A DNA stretch of 64,000 bases, taken from Epiperipatus broadwayi (taxonomy: Eukaryota; Onychophora; Udeonychophora; Euonychophora; Peripatidae). The stretch spans positions 920,501 through 984,500 of the forward strand of contig JAQFVV010000258.1 of assembly GCA_028023455.1 (NCBI GenBank), read 5' to 3'. Shown here piece after piece: positions 60,500 to 64,000 of the stretch. The first letter of the stretch is position 1. Each line of letters begins with the position of its first letter. A program made the position numbers and the translations under genes. The notes beneath the pieces were generated by a model. The model saw only the letters and a program-made list of their open reading frames with translations. It did no database searches and had not been told where the DNA came from.

Positions 60500-62990
60500 T
60501 GTTATTTTTTTAGTAGACTATATTTTTCAATCTCAAACAATATGGAACAGCATGCAAGCCACACTGTTCTTAGTGTATAAATAATTATAAGTGCATAAAA
60601 GGCTGAAAGTATTTTATATGTATTTTTTAAGTAATTGCTTAAGGTTGATAGTTCATTTATGAAATATGAATAGGGGTAGAGATAAGAAATATGGGCAGGT
60701 TTAAAAAAGGTGTAATGTTTCTTCCAGAGCTTTATTGCACAAAAGACATGTAGGTTCAAGATTTAATTTAAATTCATCATTAAGAAATATTTTGGTTGGA
60801 ATTGCACCCTGTAGTAAATTAAAAAGAAATTTCAATCACGATTGAAGAGCACCAAGTTTTGGAACTTGGTTAGAGTTTTAACAACTAATAGTGTTATCCA
60901 TGGAAGTCTGGATGGATAAGCTATTTTGTTTAAATCTTTCAATGATATGACAATGAAAGATTTGATATTATACTAAAGTAATAAATCAGCATGTTCAATG
61001 GCATGATCTGTATAAAAAAAAAAGGATTGTTTTAACATATGAAACTAAAATAAGCAATGGTATTGAAGGGGGGATGGCACTAAATATTGGATTAGTAAGT
61101 GTTGCAATAGAAGATGCAAAGATGAGCCCCAAATATATGATTTTATTACAGACATAAGTTTATTATGTCTTATTTAAAAAAATGCATCCATGGGCTATAA
61201 TAGGCAAGTATGCTACTAAGAATAGCATTCACAATATGAACTTTCACAACAGGATATAGCATTTTAGACAAAACATATTCATTTTTATACTAAATGAGTT
61301 CACTATGGCACTATTTAAATGATGATTTAATTCCATTTTAGTAGAGTAATTGGGATGCCAAGAAAGAATAAAGGATTACCCTTGAAAAAAAAATGGTAGT
61401 TTGCGCCCTGTAAATAGTTGCCATAAAGATGACTTGTAATCTTGTATTGTGGAACCAGTTGATGTTTGAAATTTATTTAAAATATTCAGAATGATGCAGA
61501 TGTTTTGGAGGCCTCTGAAGATTATCAGGACATCATTAACAAAGGATATGACTTGGACAGTGGTTCCAGGATGAGGAAGGAAAAGACCTTCAGTGCATTG
61601 TTCTATTTCCTTAATCAGAGGGTCTATGTAAATTGCAGATAACAATGAAACAAATGGTGAATCTTGTGGAATTCCATGATTAGATTTGAAAGATGTTGAC
61701 AAACACATATAATTCTTCGGTTTAATTGATCAAGTTCTGGTTAGCAATTATCAGATTATTGTGTTCAAACAAATGTTTGTACAACGTACTAAAAAGATAA
61801 TTCCAATTGACTAAGTCAAAAGCAGTTTTAAAGTCAACTTGGTATGCAACATAATCTGTAAATTTGTTCTCTTTAGCAAACAAGATTGATTCTTGTACTA
61901 AAAGAATAACTTGAGAGGCACAATGATCTTTTTTTGCATAATATGAAGTTGATAGTTTGGGAAAAATAAATTCAGTTCTTGCGAAGATTTTTTGACCAAT
62001 ATCTTCAAGTATAGTAAGACACAAGTTGTTTATAGAGGGATATACTGTATTTCATTTTTTGTAAGATAAAATATTAGGTTGGTAGAAAGTTTGGGATGTT
62101 AAGATTGCTCAAGCATAATTGATTGTAGCATTTATGTGGAATAAGAATCATCATATAATCAAGCTGCTTAAAGACATTAGCTGGGATATGATCTGCAGTT
62201 AGAGAAATGCGGATTTTAAAATGGAAGATTTCTTGGTATATTTATTGCTCTGTAATAAAATTTTCTTTAAGAGATTATGTACTGTAGTGAATAGTAGGCA
62301 GATATTTAATCATCTGTTATTGATCAACAGTTTTTAGACTAGATTTTAGATGCTCAAGAATTTCAATCTCAACATTGTCCCAGAAAAGAGTGTCATCTTT
62401 TGATAAAACAGGAATGCTAACGGTTTAAGATGATGTTGATTTTGCATAATTTATAGTAGTTATGTTTAGAGAGATTCGGTATTATTTTTTTAATCTACAT
62501 GTTATACAAATCTGGTTATAAAGTGGGATCAACTGTTTTGCTTCATTTTGCAGTCTATATGTATATATCATCGAGTTGTGAGATGGCTTGCTTGATTGTA
62601 TCTGTGTCTTCAATACACTGTTTTATTAGGTTATTTGAGTGATGACTTGCTAATCAGTTGGAGCAGCAGTTGTCTAAAAAACTGTTGAAGGCTAACCCAG
62701 ATTCAACTGAAGGAAAATATTGCAACTGATGATAGTAATGACCTGAAATGATTGTATTAGAAAAGTCATCTATAATTAACTTAAATTCTATAGGATCTGT
62801 CATTTAAATGTAAACTTATAGAATGGTGTATTATTTTGATATCTAAATAACTTGAGTATTACACAAATGTGGTCTCAAAATAAAATGTTAAATAGATGTA
62901 ATGAAGTTCTAAAATTGGATGGAGATACAAAACAGAGATTGATAAGAGATGGATCCTTTCTTAACTTTGTTGCTTTTCATTGCGTGGTAA
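60500..62990 (-). pseudogene. L1-like LINE ORF2 relic (endonuclease end to zinc knuckle)
   Basis: Minus strand, many frames. 62990-62830: degraded endonuclease C-terminus. 62810-62640: TDPIEFKLIIDDFSNTIISG, linker. 62024-61722: FARTEFIFPKLS, then VAYQVDFKTAFDLVNWNYLF, RT motif A with catalytic Asp. 61708-61376: GIPQDSPFVSLLSAIYIDPL (motif B; QG to QD), then VISFVNDVLIIF (YADD to FVND, so the first Asp is lost), then SGSTI-like DYKSSLWQLFTGRKL. About 60752-60680: CLLCNKALEETLHLF...CPYF, the C-terminal CCHC knuckle. The motif order is that of the L1/Tx1 clade. It is closely related to 28000-29340, with which it shares KSS.W...TG at the same place. Confidence 0.8.
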
Positions 62991-64000
62991 CTTTACAGCA
63001 ATATGTTATCTTTTAAATTTTACATCCTGCAAACTTAAGTCATTAGAAAAATTGTATCTTGAACTAAATGAATAATACGATTAATATAATAGTCATGATG
63101 GTTCAGTATTTTAAAAAATTAACAATTCTTTGCATTCTAAAAGTTTATTTAACTAATATCAAATTTTAAATAAAGTTAAATTTAAAAAGAAAAATTCCTA
63201 ATAATAATAAAATAATTTACACAAATAAAAATTTTTTTTTATTAAAAACAAAAAAAAATAACTTCCAGACTCTAAGATAATAATTCTTTATTTTATTTTA
63301 TTTGGGGGGTGGGGAGAACATATGTATGTAGTAAAAAAAACATTTACTAGCAACATATTAAAAAATCTCATTAGAAATGTAAATACATTTATTTGCACTT
63401 AATTGTAAATTTAAAGAAGTGGTACTATGAATCAATAGATTTCCCCTTCACGATAATTTGCATAGTCAAAGTAAGATTTAAAAACTCCAAAATCCAATCT
63501 GTAATAGCAATCTGATAATTCACTACATAATTTCACTCTATCTGCAACTTTCATATCCATATACAGTATGTATATACATATGTATGTGTTAAGCATACTC
63601 TCAATGTGTATATAAAACATATACAAGTAATTAAATAAATGCATGTTAAAAATGCATATATTGTGATTCCCAATTCACGCTTGACATCATGGATAGAAGA
63701 CTACAGCACTGTCTAGATGTACTGAAATTTCCATACTAAATACAATTTTTTATTTATTTATTTGCTGATCTATCTATAATTAAGTTTTGGAAAAAAATAT
63801 TTTTATCCACTTGGTTGTTTTATCAGAACCATTGATTATGTCACACATTTAAGCCATTACACATATTGGACTGTATCGCTTATACTTTTTTAAAAATATA
63901 TATAAATTTATTGTTTGTTTGTTTTACTATTTTACTGTTTCTGATGTCAAAGTAATCATCCTTCACACAAGTCTCATACTTTTAATATTCAATTGATGAT
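62991..64000. other. AT-rich sequence without recognisable gene
   Basis: G run at 63303-63309 and AT-rich repeats near 63560-63640. The minus frame 63432-63644 shows no motif. No gene seen. Confidence 0.45.

Noticed and set aside
1-64000. CRISPR arrays, operons, bacterial promoters or terminators
   Set aside because: No regularly spaced identical short repeats, no long frames, and the elements present (LINE, SINE, gypsy, Penelope, mariner-like) are those of an animal genome.

Overview
The window is AT-rich (I estimate about 70-75 % A+T), full of homopolymers and microsatellites, and has no long open reading frame. Every protein similarity I could read belongs to a transposable element, most of them broken by stops and frameshifts. 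This points to the gene-poor intergenic or intronic DNA of an invertebrate animal. A mollusc such as a cephalopod is possible, but nothing in the sequence fixes the phylum. I found no host protein-coding gene, rRNA, CRISPR array or bacterial feature.

The most interesting content is a set of repeats carrying hammerhead-ribozyme cores. One family has a unit of about 468 bp, in tandem arrays at 146-925 and 25462-27425, with single or partial copies at 1-60, 4755-4945, 35500-35580, 42035-42395 and 50822-51068. Each full unit carries a block matching the type I hammerhead layout: CTGATGA, a stem II hairpin, GAAA, a very short palindromic stem III, and a stem I with a three-base bulge. The copy at 35518-35573 keeps every catalytic element. 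A second, unrelated family at 32083-32610 carries another hammerhead-like core in two 118-bp direct repeats, with a third copy in inverted orientation. The tandem organisation is that of retrozymes, small non-autonomous retroelements that spread through circular RNA.

The other elements, left to right, are: a tRNA-Val-derived SINE with target-site duplication (4108-4244); an L1-like LINE reverse-transcriptase relic (4955-6310); a pogo/Tigger-like TIR element (6458-7416); LINE endonuclease and RT relics (8110-8800, 12640-13760, 21145-21455); an L1-like LINE (28000-29340, minus); a 5'-truncated LINE with intact YIDY-, DLEKAFD- and FADD-type motifs (33117-35430, minus); a Ty3/gypsy LTR retrotransposon relic with gag, zinc knuckles, protease, integrase tail, polypurine tract and two LTRs, plus a third inverted LTR (36408-40617); Penelope-like GIY-YIG remnants facing each other (44690-45195); a second SINE copy (58345-58420); and another L1-like LINE (60500-62990, minus).

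A recurrent pattern is fold-back. At least seven unrelated repeats occur as close inverted pairs, several with arms above 100 bp, so any read-through transcript would form long double-stranded RNA. All functional statements come from reading motifs by eye; no database or folding program was used.
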